Assembly (NCBI RefSeq): GCF_900177815.1
Contig: NZ_FXAZ01000006.1
Coordinates: 124,001 to 188,000 of the forward strand
Length of the DNA stretch: 64,000 nt
DNA from: Paenibacillus aquistagni
Lineage (GTDB): Bacteria > Bacillota > Bacilli > Paenibacillales > Paenibacillaceae
Direction of reading: 5' to 3'
Made by a program: the position numbers and the translations under genes. Shown here in pieces: positions 16,404 through 25,719 of the stretch. The notes beneath the pieces are model-generated. The model saw nothing but the letters and a program-made list of their open reading frames with translations. It searched no databases and was not told where the DNA came from. The stretch's first letter is position 1. Each line of letters starts with the position of its first letter.

Positions 16404-17159
16404 TTGATATCGGTGGACTTGAACTGCGATATGGGCGAAAGCTATGGAGTGTATGCTCTAGGGAATGACGATGCGATTCTTGATCTTGTCACGTCGGTAA
16501 ATATTGCGTGCGGATATCATGCAGGCGATCCAAGAACGATGAGAAGAACGGTAGCAGGTGCGCTTGCGAAAAGGGTAGCCATTGGTGCGCATCCGGGTCT
16601 TCCTGATCTAGCAGGCTTCGGCAGACGCAATATGAGTATTACGCCTGATGAAGCTTACGAAATGACGGTATACCAGATCGGCGCGCTGGAAGCCTTTGTA
16701 CGGGCAGAAGGGGGGCGCATGCACCACGTAAAGCCTCACGGGGCCTTGTACAATATGGCTGCTCAGCAGGACAAGCTGGCTGAAGCCATCGCTGAAGCGG
16801 TGTACAAGGTGAATCCTGAGCTTGTGCTCTATGGCTTATCGGGCAGCAAGCTGATTGCAGCTGGAGAGCGGGCAGGGCTTCGCACGGCGAGCGAAGTGTT
16901 TGCCGATCGCACCTATTGCCGGGACGGCAGCCTGACGCCAAGACAGGAGCCGGATGCCCTCATTCATGATCCCGCCACTGCGGCAGCGCAGATCATCCAG
17001 ATGGTCAAGTCAGGTACGGTTATCTCCCGTGAGCAGATAGAGGTCAAGCTGAAGGCGGAGACGATATGCATCCATGGGGATGGCGAGCATGCGCTAGCAT
17101 TCGCTCGTCAGATACGAGAGCTGCTGCAGACTGAAGGAATTCAACTCGCAGCCGGTTAA
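16404..17159 (+). CDS. pxpA: 5-oxoprolinase subunit PxpA (LamB/YcsF family)
   Basis: A 251-residue YcsF-family protein, the third subunit of 5-oxoprolinase. It begins [15 protein letters not shown] and has [29 protein letters not shown] and [12 protein letters not shown], all diagnostic. The start is TTG 16404: AAGGAGG is 10 bases upstream and no ATG is suitably placed. It is the last gene of the operon, 3 bases after the pxpC stop. The role in pyroglutamate recycling is family knowledge. Confidence 0.92.
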   Translation: MISVDLNCDMGESYGVYALGNDDAILDLVTSVNIACGYHAGDPRTMRRTVAGALAKRVAIGAHPGLPDLAGFGRRNMSITPDEAYEMTVYQIGALEAFVRAEGGRMHHVKPHGALYNMAAQQDKLAEAIAEAVYKVNPELVLYGLSGSKLIAAGERAGLRTASEVFADRTYCRDGSLTPRQEPDALIHDPATAAAQIIQMVKSGTVISREQIEVKLKAETICIHGDGEHALAFARQIRELLQTEGIQLAAG

Positions 17160-17573
17160 CATATTGCTGCCTTGGAACAAACGAAGCCTGCAAATGAGCA
17201 GGGCTGCCTAAAAGGATTTTGAATCGATGAAGAATGATAGCCGCCCCTAAGGTATGTTTAACTTTGGGCGAGTTCAATACATAGATCACTTCATAATAAC
17301 GATAGTTGTTTAAAATACGAAAAGACCGCTGTCCCTCGCACAATAAGATACGCCCGAGGAATAGCGGTCTTCCTTTTTAATGGATCGAAATGAATGTCAA
17401 GGCATGAAGATGTGAGAGCGATGCTTCATAATCAAGCGTCCGCATAAGGGGCATTCCAGATAGGCTGGCCTGTTGTGAATTATACAGCTTCATTCAGCTT
17501 GATATCGTTATAGGCATGAGCTAAGCGATGGAGCATCTGTATGCATGGCTTCTGCGCTGCCGTCTTGTTACCG
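17160..17573. other. Intergenic region between convergent operons
   Basis: Apart from the terminator at 17322-17376 I see no coding frame with a ribosome site, no repeat and no recognisable RNA in these 414 bases. Confidence 0.5.
17322..17376 (+). terminator. Hairpin with T-tract downstream of pxpA
   Basis: AAGACCGCT...CCTCG and CGAGG...AGCGGTCTT form a 14-pair stem with a small internal mismatch, followed by CCTTTTT. It lies about 160 bases after the pxpA stop and before the facing deacetylase gene. Confidence 0.65.
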
Positions 17574-18479
17574 TTACCGCAGCAACCGCCAAGCTGCCCG
17601 AAGGCGGGGACGCTTCAAATGCTTTTCGACATAACGATAGCTGGTTAATTCAACGCCAGCGTCCCGCATTGTGTAGGCAAGGTCCTCATCCATCAGCAGG
17701 CGATGCTCCCATACGCGCTTCTCCCAGCTTGGGATATGGGCCTGCATCCACGCGTCATCAGTACCAGGATGGAAATAGGTCTCGCTGATCCCTTCAGGCA
17801 GGCGATACAGCCTTGAGAGAATCCATGCTTTGAATGAATCATAGGTTTCTTGTTCCTGCACGTGATAGGGATGGGACAGCAGATAATCCGGAATAGGCAC
17901 ACCGAGGGTATCCGCCAAGGCAGAGGCTTTTCTCACGGGCTGCTCTAGATTCGGAATGGTGCTTAGCAGCGGATCGGTATGATCAATGTAGCGAAACAAG
18001 CGCGCAGGCAGCTTCCAGCGCCGCGCCTTCCACAGCATATGCGGGATATGACTGCGGCCTGCAGCGATGCCATACAGACTGCCCATATGGTTATCCACAT
18101 GGCTTAGCCGCATCCCATGCTTCAGGGCACGCTCGTACTGGGCCTCCATTTCCTTTACCACCGCTTGAGTCGCAGCCTTCCGTTCGAATTGCTCCACATT
18201 CTCATGCAGATATCCCTGCTCATCGTGAAGGGAAGGATGCTCTGTTATGCTTTTCCAGCGCAGATGAAGCGCTTCGCTGTTAAAGGTCAGATGCAGCCCG
18301 ACATTCGGCTGCCTGCGCTTGGCGCACCACTGAGCGGCCTCCTCGAATCCTGGAGCTGGCACCATGATCGTGGCAGAGGAGACCTTATTCTCCTCAAGCA
18401 GCTGCATAATGGCTTGATTGGCCGCCTTGCTTTGGCCAAAGTCGTCGCAGTTAATAATAAGTCCTTTTCTAATCGTCAT
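17574..18479 (-). CDS. ChbG/YdjC-family carbohydrate deacetylase
   Basis: A 301-residue member of the YdjC fold, which removes acetyl groups from N-acetylated sugars or oligosaccharides. GLIINCDDFGQSKAANQAI at the N-terminus holds the metal-binding Asp pair, NVGLHLTFNSE the first His, and LSHVDNHMGS the His-x-x-x-His of the site; the C-terminal part has SETYFHPGTDD. The ATG overlaps the stop of the upstream symporter gene by 4 bases, and GGAGGTGAG is about 12 bases upstream. The pairing suggests uptake and deacetylation of the same sugar. The substrate is unknown. Confidence 0.88.
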   Translation of the reverse strand: MTIRKGLIINCDDFGQSKAANQAIMQLLEENKVSSATIMVPAPGFEEAAQWCAKRRQPNVGLHLTFNSEALHLRWKSITEHPSLHDEQGYLHENVEQFERKAATQAVVKEMEAQYERALKHGMRLSHVDNHMGSLYGIAAGRSHIPHMLWKARRWKLPARLFRYIDHTDPLLSTIPNLEQPVRKASALADTLGVPIPDYLLSHPYHVQEQETYDSFKAWILSRLYRLPEGISETYFHPGTDDAWMQAHIPSWEKRVWEHRLLMDEDLAYTMRDAGVELTSYRYVEKHLKRPRLRAAWRLLR

Positions 18480-19774
18480 GGAAGACGCTCACCTCCATCG
18501 GGCTTTTGAAAATGGAATCGATCCGCATAGGACAGCAGAAAAGAAATCAACAACAAGCAGAAGGGAACGACACTCATGAGTATTCGGAACGTCCATTCTG
18601 GATAAGGGCCGGGCTCGTCGCCGCTGACATAGCCAAACAGCATGCCGACGACAAAGAAGGCTAGGGCGGAGATCAGGCCACTGGAGCGGGTAATGAATCC
18701 GCCAACCGCCGTGTAGATGCCCTCTCTTCGCTGTCCTGTGAGCATCGCATCCTCGTCAATAATGCTCCCGTTAAGAACAGGAGGCGTGACAAGGAAGCCG
18801 GCAAGCCCGAAGCCAACGCAGATGCCAGCTATAATGCCGCTGATGAGGTCATGCCCGAACCAGAGCGGAACCACCGACAGTCCATAGACGGCAAGCGACA
18901 GCCGCCAAGCGCTCACCCCCTGCAGCCGGCGAATGATCGGATACCATACGAACACTAACGGAATGACCGATACGAATACGGATGCGAGCAGGATCGATAC
19001 CGCTTCCTCTGATAGGTGCAGCACATATTTGGCATAGAACGGGATGATGGAGCTGATGAGCCCATTTACCGTTTGGGCAAAGGAGTTGGATAGGTTGAAG
19101 ATCCAGAATTTTTTGTTTTTGAGCGTGACTCGAAAAGCTTCGCCCAGCTTAAGCGATTCTCCTTCATGCTGATGCTCTTGTTCTCGAACGGCGAGCGTGG
19201 AGAGGAGCATGCACAGGCCGAACAGCAGGGCGAAGATAATCGCCATCCATGTGAAGCCGTACCAGCTGACAAGCAGTGGCGCAAGCACGGAAGCAAGCAG
19301 CAGAGCGGCCATTTGATAGGACTGCTGAATCGCGGATGCCTTTGCACGAATGCGATTGCCCCGATACAGCTCGGGGAATAAAGCGCCGTAATTCACCCAC
19401 AGCACGGTTGCCACAGCCTCAAAGGCAAGCAGTGACAGGAGGAACCAGGTAAACAACCCCTGCTGAGACATTGCAGAGGGAGGGGAAAATACAAGGACCA
19501 GAGCAATCATAAACAGCGGGATCGCGCCAAATATCCAAGGCCTCCGTCTGCCATATCGTGACTTGGTGGAGTCCGACCAATACCCAAACAGCGGATTGTT
19601 GACCGCGTCCCAGATCAAGAACAGCGTGCGGGCAAGCGTAGCAAGACCAATGCCGAGCCCCAGCTTTTCCACATAATAATAGCTGTAGAATGTGCTGAAT
19701 GCTTGACTCGGCACCATCATGGCAAACATTCCAAGCGAATAGCTGTAAGGCGAGTTGATCCAGCTCCGCTTCAT
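18476..19774 (-). CDS. GPH-type (MelB-like) sugar:cation symporter, MFS
   Basis: A 432-residue protein with about 12 membrane segments. DAVNNPLFGYWSDSTKSRYGRRRPWI near residues 50-75 is the signature loop of glycoside-pentoside-hexuronide symporters. The gene precedes and overlaps a YdjC deacetylase gene, so it is likely to import the sugar that enzyme acts on. GGGAGGAA is about 7 bases before the ATG. The C-terminus ends in a charged stretch. Substrate and coupling ion cannot be read from the sequence. Confidence 0.88.
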   Translation of the reverse strand: MKRSWINSPYSYSLGMFAMMVPSQAFSTFYSYYYVEKLGLGIGLATLARTLFLIWDAVNNPLFGYWSDSTKSRYGRRRPWIFGAIPLFMIALVLVFSPPSAMSQQGLFTWFLLSLLAFEAVATVLWVNYGALFPELYRGNRIRAKASAIQQSYQMAALLLASVLAPLLVSWYGFTWMAIIFALLFGLCMLLSTLAVREQEHQHEGESLKLGEAFRVTLKNKKFWIFNLSNSFAQTVNGLISSIIPFYAKYVLHLSEEAVSILLASVFVSVIPLVFVWYPIIRRLQGVSAWRLSLAVYGLSVVPLWFGHDLISGIIAGICVGFGLAGFLVTPPVLNGSIIDEDAMLTGQRREGIYTAVGGFITRSSGLISALAFFVVGMLFGYVSGDEPGPYPEWTFRILMSVVPFCLLLISFLLSYADRFHFQKPDGGERLP

Positions 19775-19987
19775 GACGGATTCCTCCCTGATAAGCTCAA
19801 ATGGGCTGTGCGTGAACGAGATTGAAGCCAGAATGCTTGCCTGAAAGTAAAGCAGGCAGCAGGCTGATTACTCTACTTTATTAGTTTGAATATGAAATCA
19901 TGTGAGTTCGCTCTTGATTTACGAATGAACAAAGAGGAGGCAACAAAACAGATCGATTGAACGTCTTACATGCAAAGGAGGGGTTCG

Positions 19988-20449
19988 ATGAAACGAGTCG
20001 GATTCTTGTTAGGAATCGTGTTGGTGGTGTTGATGCTGAGCGCATGCGGTTCAGTTGACAAGCTTATGGGCCCGCCTCAGCCGAAGATTGTGGCGAATGG
20101 GAAGGCCGTTACGTTCTATCAGAGCTCTTATTGCTGGGGAAGCACCTGCGCCGACTATGCAGGGCCCGAAATCATGCTGAAGGATAAAGAAGCGGAGCAA
20201 GTAGCCGCGAACGCTACGATTACGGTTGATTTTAAAGGCAAGGAGCCTACTGAATTAAGTCTATCTATCTTTCGAGAAGGAATCCCTTCAGAAGTGGAGA
20301 TTGTAGACAACTCCTTTAAGGCGCCTGAAGCTGAAGGAATCTACTACTATGGCCTCTCGGCAGCATGGCTGCGGAATAAAGAGACACGGATTACAGAAGG
20401 AAGCTCCAGCTATGTGTTCGCGCTTGAAGTAAAGGGCACTGAGCAGTAA
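19988..20449 (+). CDS. Small lipoprotein of unknown function
   Basis: A 153-residue precursor with a lipoprotein signal: MKRVGFLLGIVLVVLMLSACGS, the Cys being the lipid anchor. The mature part has a further pair of cysteines (SSYCWGSTCADYAGP) that may form a disulfide, and a beta-rich body. I do not recognise a named domain. ATG 19988 is chosen for the AAAGGAGGGG immediately upstream. It stands alone. Confidence 0.75.
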   Translation: MKRVGFLLGIVLVVLMLSACGSVDKLMGPPQPKIVANGKAVTFYQSSYCWGSTCADYAGPEIMLKDKEAEQVAANATITVDFKGKEPTELSLSIFREGIPSEVEIVDNSFKAPEAEGIYYYGLSAAWLRNKETRITEGSSSYVFALEVKGTEQ

Positions 20450-20566
20450 CAAAGAAGTTAATCTGAATAACTAGATGTGACAAAACATAATTTGGACAAT
20501 GTTGAAGTTGACGCTTGGGCCAAAGCAGCGAAGTTAGCATGGGAAACTGGAGGAGGTGATTCATTA

Positions 20567-20890
20567 ATGAAGAATCGAAAAGGTATCATTACAGCCCTCG
20601 TAATTCTTGCAGCATTTGCCTTAATAGGTACACCTTTATTAAATGAGTCTCCAGAAACATATTTAATTTCTGTGGTCATTAGCGTTTTAATGGTCTTGTT
20701 AGCCTTATACTTGAGAAAAAGGATAAAAAACAAATTACTTTATGGACATATAGCAGCGGCACTGCTACTTATCTTCTTGTGGTATATGAATCATTTTACA
20801 AACACGAATGTATCCTATTTAGCTGTGGTAATACTCGTATTATTTATCTGGATGTTTTACTTCTTAAGCAAAAAAAATGATGATCGGTGA
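20567..20890 (+). CDS. Small four-helix membrane protein, unknown
   Basis: A 107-residue very hydrophobic protein with about four membrane segments (residues 7-24, 31-47, 55-72, 78-96) and a charged KKNDDR end. The start ATG 20567 has a near-ideal GGAGGTGAT ribosome site. The frame continues open upstream to GTG 20477 but that start has no ribosome site, and the 30 extra residues (including AWAKAAKLAWETGGG) are unlike a membrane protein. It is AT-rich relative to its neighbours. No function can be assigned. Confidence 0.6.
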   Translation: MKNRKGIITALVILAAFALIGTPLLNESPETYLISVVISVLMVLLALYLRKRIKNKLLYGHIAAALLLIFLWYMNHFTNTNVSYLAVVILVLFIWMFYFLSKKNDDR

Positions 20891-21346
20891 ATGATGTACA
20901 ATGATTATCAATTTAACCCCATACAGAGTAAGGTTTGTTCTGAATGATTAGCTGGGAAAGTTGAGTGTATATTCAAAATAGTCCACCTTCTTTCTTATAC
21001 ATAGCTGGCTTTGACCCATCGTCGAGGTCGGCTTTTTTATGCTTATCAGCGCTATTCTATTAACTCCAACTCTCTCCATAGAGAGACGAATCTCATTTTT
21101 GATATAATAGACAGAACAGACTTGATAAGCAGGGTAAGCAATAGCTAGCACTAGCACATTCGTTTGGTGCTCTATGCGTGAATGCTAGTGTTGTCAAAAA
21201 GATTAAATAGATCAAAGAGAAGTAGTTCTATGGAAAAATGATCGGTGTTCACGATTGTTCGAACCGTTAAATTTAGAGCTTCAACGTATGTATCAAAGAT
21301 CGGGATCAAGCCGCGTAGAAGATAACAAAGAAAGGGGCGGGCTTCA
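20891..21346. other. Gene-free region upstream of sbcDC
   Basis: A TATAAT at 21103-21108 is a possible -10 element without a convincing -35. CACTAG at 21149 pairs with CTAGTG ending at 21190 as part of a bulged hairpin. GACC/GGTC near 21013-21030 followed by TTTTTT looks like a weak terminator. No credible coding frame was found. Confidence 0.4.
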
Positions 21347-22519
21347 ATGAAAATCTTCCATACAGCCGACTGGCACCTCGGCAAACTGGTTCAGGGCGTG
21401 TATTTGACGGAGGATCAGGAATATGTGCTAGAGCAATTCATGCAAGACATCGAGCAGGAGCGTCCGGATGTCGTTGTCTTGGCTGGGGACCTGTACGACC
21501 GCGCAGTCCCGCCGACGGAGGCCGTTCAACTGCTGGACCGGATTCTCGTTCGCATGGTCATGGAAATAGGAGTTCCGGTTGTAGCGGTGGCAGGCAACCA
21601 TGACAGCCCAAGCCGATTGGACTTTGGGAGCAGCTTGATGCGAGCAGCAGGACTGCATATTGCCGGGGAAATGAACTCGCCTTGCGATACGGTCGTGCTA
21701 AGCGATGAGCACGGAGAGGTGCATTTTCACCTCGTACCGTACGCCGAACCTGGCAAGGTGCGCCATGTGCTGCAGGACGAGGAGATCCGTACGCATGATG
21801 ATGCGATGCGCAAGATTACGGAGCAGATACGAAGCACGATGGATCCACAGGCTAGGCATGTGCTCGTAGGACATGCCTTCGTAACGCCAACGGGAGAACC
21901 GGAGCAGAATACGAGCGATTCTGAGCGCCCGCTGTCCATCGGGGGAGCGGAGCATGTAAGCGCTAGGCACTTCGCTGGCTTCCATTATACGGCGCTCGGT
22001 CATCTTCATCAGTCGCATCATGTTGCGGATGAGACGATTCGTTATGCAGGTTCGCCGCTTAAGTACTCCATTTCGGAAGAGAATCATCGAAAAGGCTATC
22101 TGGTTGTGGAACTCGATGCTGAAGGGAAGGCAACTGTCCAGAAAAGGGAGCTCAAGCCGCGTCGAGATATGCGAAGAGTAGAGGGGTATATGGCAGATAT
22201 TGAACGGCAGGAGATTAATGAAGACTACGTCTTTGTGCGATTGCTGGATGAAGCTGCGGTGCTGTCGCCGATGGAGCGCATCCGTACGGTGTATCCGAAC
22301 GCGATGCATGTGGAGCGGAAGCTGTCAGTCATAGAGAACTACGGAGAAGCGGGCACGTCGGAGAGCCGAGCGAAGATGGATGACCTCTCGCTGTTCCGTG
22401 CTTTTTATAAAGAAGTTCGAGGGAAAGAGCTGTCGGAGGATACGGAAGAGCTGTTCGTGAGGGTGCTGCACGATGTTCACGCAAAGGAGGGAGAGCGACT
22501 TGAGACCGCTAAAGCTTAA
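21347..22519 (+). CDS. sbcD: SbcD, nuclease subunit of the SbcCD (Mre11-Rad50-like) complex
   Basis: A 390-residue metallophosphoesterase. The motifs run in order: HTADWHLGK (residues 5-13), LAGDLYDRA, VAGNHDSPSRL, GHAF and LGHLHQSH, which bind two Mn ions. With SbcC it cleaves hairpins and processes double-strand breaks in the cytoplasm. The C-terminal third is the capping domain. AAAGGGGCGGG precedes the ATG. The last 20 bases overlap the start of sbcC, so the subunits are translated in a coupled way. Confidence 0.95.
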   Translation: MKIFHTADWHLGKLVQGVYLTEDQEYVLEQFMQDIEQERPDVVVLAGDLYDRAVPPTEAVQLLDRILVRMVMEIGVPVVAVAGNHDSPSRLDFGSSLMRAAGLHIAGEMNSPCDTVVLSDEHGEVHFHLVPYAEPGKVRHVLQDEEIRTHDDAMRKITEQIRSTMDPQARHVLVGHAFVTPTGEPEQNTSDSERPLSIGGAEHVSARHFAGFHYTALGHLHQSHHVADETIRYAGSPLKYSISEENHRKGYLVVELDAEGKATVQKRELKPRRDMRRVEGYMADIERQEINEDYVFVRLLDEAAVLSPMERIRTVYPNAMHVERKLSVIENYGEAGTSESRAKMDDLSLFRAFYKEVRGKELSEDTEELFVRVLHDVHAKEGERLETAKA

Positions 22520-25500
22520 GATGACAGCCTTCGGGCCTTATAAGGACGAGGAGACGATTGATTTTACGGAGCTTAAAGACAATCGACTCTTTGTTGTGTC
22601 TGGGCAGACGGGAGCGGGCAAGACGTCGATCTTTGACGCAATCAGCTTTGCCCTGTACGGAGAAGCAAGCGGCGAGGATCGCAATGACAGCAAGCTGCTG
22701 CGAAGCCATTTTGCGGATGACCAGGTGCATACGTCCGTTGATTTTGAATTTCAGCTAAAAGGGCGCATATACCGCGTATTCCGGCAGATTGCTCATGTGA
22801 AGGCAGGCAACAAGGTCGCGACAGGCGAGCGCTATGAGCTCTACGAGCAGGTGGATGGCAGCGAGGTGCCGCTTACCGATCGCTTCATTGTGACTCAGGT
22901 TAATGATAAGATTCGCGAATTAATCGGGCTAACGAAAGAGCAGTTCAGCCAGATTGTCATGCTGCCTCAAGGCGAATTCCGCAAGCTCTTGACCTCGGAG
23001 ACAGAGAACAAGGAGGAAATTCTGCGTCGTCTGTTCAAGACAGGGCTGTATAAGGTTGTAGCCGATGTCTTGAATGAGCAGCGCAAGGAGAAGCAGCAGG
23101 TTTGCTCCAAGCTGTTTGACATTCGGGGCTATCAGCTGCAGCAGGTGCAAGAAGAACTTGGCACGCGCGAGGGCTCTGTGCTGCAGCAGGTATTCGCGCA
23201 GGAGCAATACAATGCCTATCAGGTTATGGAGGCATTGGCCAAGGAGCTTGCATATACCGACCAGCTGCTGCATCGGCAGCAGGAGCTGCGTGAACAGGAG
23301 CTTGCCAAGCTGCAGCAGATTACGACGGCTTATCACGAGGCACGGAGCTTGAACGAGCAGTTTGATCAGCTGGAGCAGCACAAGGCCGAAGCGGCGAGGC
23401 TGCTTGCCGAGCGTCCGGTGCTGGAGGAGCAGGCGGGGCTGCTTGCTCAAGCCGAGAAGGCAGTCACGATTCAGGTCCACGAGGAGCATGCGGAGAAGCA
23501 GGCGCAGGAGCTCAAGAGAAAGCGCGAGCAGTGGAAGGCTGCAGGGCGTGAGCATGAGCTCGCGAGTACGGCCCTGCAAGCGGCGGATCAGCAGTACAAG
23601 CAGGAGGAGGCCTTGCAGGAGCGCCGCGATCAGGCGCTCAAGGATCATGATCGCCTCCAAGGCTATGTGCCGCTAGTGAAGGAGCTTGCCGCCAAAGAGC
23701 AGCAGGTGGAGAAGCTGCAGCGTGAGGCAGCAGCTCAGCTCAAGAGTCAAGAGGCGGCGTCCGCCAAGCTTCAAGCGCTTGAAGAGAAGCGTGCGCAGCT
23801 TGCTGCACATGTTCGCGAGCTGGAAGCCCGTGTCGCTGTGCTGCCCGAGAAGACGGAGCGGCTCGGCTTGCTTCGCCAGCAGGCGCAGAGCATGAAGCAG
23901 TATTTGCGGCTGCAGGAGGCGCGCGCGACCCTCGCCGAGCAGGAGGAGAAGCTCCAAGCGGCATATCGGCAGCTGGAGCAAGAGCTTGTCCGCCTCGAGG
24001 AGCAATGGATCGAGGGGCAAGCTGGCCTGCTTGCAAGCCATCTTCATGACGGGCAGGCTTGTCCGGTATGCGGCAGCAGCGAGCATCCGAGGAAGGCGGA
24101 GCTGCAGGATGAGCTTCCGACGAAGGAGGCGCTTGATCAGCTGCGCAAGCAGAAGTCGGCAGCGGAGAAGGCCCATCTTGAGCTCGCGGCGGAGCTGCGC
24201 TCGAATGCAGCACAGCAGCAGGAGCGAGAAGCCGAGCTGCTCGATTATGGCTTCGAGCTGGAGCGCTGTGCGGAGCGCTTCGTCGAGCTTGTTGCCGAAG
24301 GCAAGGAGCTGAACGAAGACGAAGCGAAGCTGAAGCAGGAGGCGGCAAGCTTAGCGCCGCTGAAGGAAGAGCTTGTTCGGCTTGAGCGCGAGTGCGAGGT
24401 GCTGCGCAAGCAGAAGGAGCTGGCGAATGCAGCGCTGCTGGAGACGAACGAAGCCTTTGCCGCGGCTAAGGCTCGTTATGAGCAAGCTGTGTCGACGGTG
24501 CCTATGGAGCTTCGCGGTCTTGAGCGGCTGGAGCAGGAGCTGCGGGCATCTGAGCAGCTGAAGGCTAAGCTTGAGGCGGATTGGAAGCAAGCGCAGGAGA
24601 ATTATCGCAAGGCGAATGAACGGATGATTGAGGCGTCAGCCAGCCTGCGCAGCAGCGAGACGCAGGCGACAGAAGCCGAGCAGCAGCTTGCAGAGGTGCA
24701 GGAACGCTACCAAGTGGCACTGCGCGAGGGCGGCTTCGGCACGGAGGAAGCGTATCGAAGCGCGAAGCTGTCTACAACAGAGCGTGAGCAGCTGAAGGCG
24801 CGCCTTGAGCAATACCGCACTGCCTGTGCTGCGGTCGAGAAGCGAGTGGAGGAATTGACACAGAGGCTTCACGGCAAGGAAAGGCAAGAGCTAAGCCAGC
24901 TGTTCCTGCAATTAGAAGAGCAGGAGCGTATCGTAGAGAAGCAGCGGGAAGCGAGCCTTGAGGCGGAAGGAAGATACAAGAAGGGCCTTAAGCTTCAGGC
25001 TGAGCTTGAGCGAATCGAACAGGATTGGCAGCAAGCGGAGCGTGAATATGCACAGGTGAAGGATCTCTACGATGTTGTGCGGGGCGAGAACGAGAAGAAG
25101 ATTTCCTTTGAGCGCTTCCTGCAAATCGAGTTCCTAGAGCAGATCATTCATGCCGCGAATGAGCGCCTGCATAAGATGTCCGGCGGCCAATTCTATCTCG
25201 TGCGAAGCGATCGCATGGAGAAGCGGGGGCGCCAGAGTGGACTCGGATTTGATGTCTACGACAATTATACGGGGCAGTTCCGTGATGTAAAGACCTTGTC
25301 CGGCGGGGAGAAATTCAATGCCTCTTTATGCCTCGCACTCGGAATGGCGGATGTCATTCAAGCCTATGAGGGCGGCATCTCCTTAGAAACGATGTTTATC
25401 GATGAAGGCTTTGGCTCCTTGGATGAGGAATCGCTCAACAAGGCCATCGACACGCTGATTGATCTTCAGCAGACAGGACGCATGATCGGCGTTATTTCCC

Positions 25501-25592
25501 ACGTACAAGAGCTGAAGGCCGCCATACCTGCGGTGCTTGAGGTGAAAAAGACGAAGGAAGGCTGCAGCTATACGCGCTTCCATGTGAGTTAG
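22500..25592 (+). CDS. sbcC: SbcC, ATPase subunit of the SbcCD complex
   Basis: A 1030-residue Rad50-like ATPase. Walker A is VSGQTGAGKTSIFDAI (near residues 32-47). Two long coiled coils rich in Gln, Glu, Ala and Leu flank a zinc hook CPVCGSSEHP at 521-530. The C-terminal lobe has LSGGEKFNASLCLALG and the Walker B segment METMFIDEGFGSLDEESL. The start is TTG 22500, with AAAGGAGG 9 bases upstream, inside the end of sbcD. The coiled-coil section is GC-rich, and long antisense frames there are shadows. A degraded copy of the gene's last bases follows the stop. Confidence 0.95.
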   Translation: MRPLKLKMTAFGPYKDEETIDFTELKDNRLFVVSGQTGAGKTSIFDAISFALYGEASGEDRNDSKLLRSHFADDQVHTSVDFEFQLKGRIYRVFRQIAHVKAGNKVATGERYELYEQVDGSEVPLTDRFIVTQVNDKIRELIGLTKEQFSQIVMLPQGEFRKLLTSETENKEEILRRLFKTGLYKVVADVLNEQRKEKQQVCSKLFDIRGYQLQQVQEELGTREGSVLQQVFAQEQYNAYQVMEALAKELAYTDQLLHRQQELREQELAKLQQITTAYHEARSLNEQFDQLEQHKAEAARLLAERPVLEEQAGLLAQAEKAVTIQVHEEHAEKQAQELKRKREQWKAAGREHELASTALQAADQQYKQEEALQERRDQALKDHDRLQGYVPLVKELAAKEQQVEKLQREAAAQLKSQEAASAKLQALEEKRAQLAAHVRELEARVAVLPEKTERLGLLRQQAQSMKQYLRLQEARATLAEQEEKLQAAYRQLEQELVRLEEQWIEGQAGLLASHLHDGQACPVCGSSEHPRKAELQDELPTKEALDQLRKQKSAAEKAHLELAAELRSNAAQQQEREAELLDYGFELERCAERFVELVAEGKELNEDEAKLKQEAASLAPLKEELVRLERECEVLRKQKELANAALLETNEAFAAAKARYEQAVSTVPMELRGLERLEQELRASEQLKAKLEADWKQAQENYRKANERMIEASASLRSSETQATEAEQQLAEVQERYQVALREGGFGTEEAYRSAKLSTTEREQLKARLEQYRTACAAVEKRVEELTQRLHGKERQELSQLFLQLEEQERIVEKQREASLEAEGRYKKGLKLQAELERIEQDWQQAEREYAQVKDLYDVVRGENEKKISFERFLQIEFLEQIIHAANERLHKMSGGQFYLVRSDRMEKRGRQSGLGFDVYDNYTGQFRDVKTLSGGEKFNASLCLALGMADVIQAYEGGISLETMFIDEGFGSLDEESLNKAIDTLIDLQQTGRMIGVISHVQELKAAIPAVLEVKKTKEGCSYTRFHVS

Positions 25593-25625
25593 CGAGTAAA
25601 GAGCTTGTACTAGGATCGATGATAT

Positions 25626-25663
25626 AGCTATACACGATTTCATGTAAGTTAACGAGTATAGAA
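25626..25663 (+). repeat. Degenerate duplicate of the sbcC 3' end
   Basis: About 38 bases starting AGCTATACACGA resemble 25566-25603, which contain the last codons and stop of sbcC, at about 31 of 38 positions. The offset is 60 bases. It looks like an old tandem duplication. Confidence 0.55.
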
Positions 25664-25719
25664 TCGGAATTGTAAATGACATCCAGACATTATGCGGAAT
25701 CTTCAGGGAGTGAGTGAAC

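Noticed and set aside
20477-20566. N-terminal extension of the small membrane protein from GTG 20477
   Set aside because: No ribosome site in front of the GTG, while ATG 20567 has a near-perfect one.
21149-21190. Inverted repeat upstream of sbcD as a riboswitch or operator
   Set aside because: It has bulges, no conserved core of a known riboswitch and no T-tract; kept only as a note in the gene-free region.
23673-24348. Long antisense frames within sbcC rich in Leu, Ala and Arg
   Set aside because: They arise from the GC-rich, Glu/Gln/Ala-rich coiled coil of SbcC; no ribosome sites or family features.
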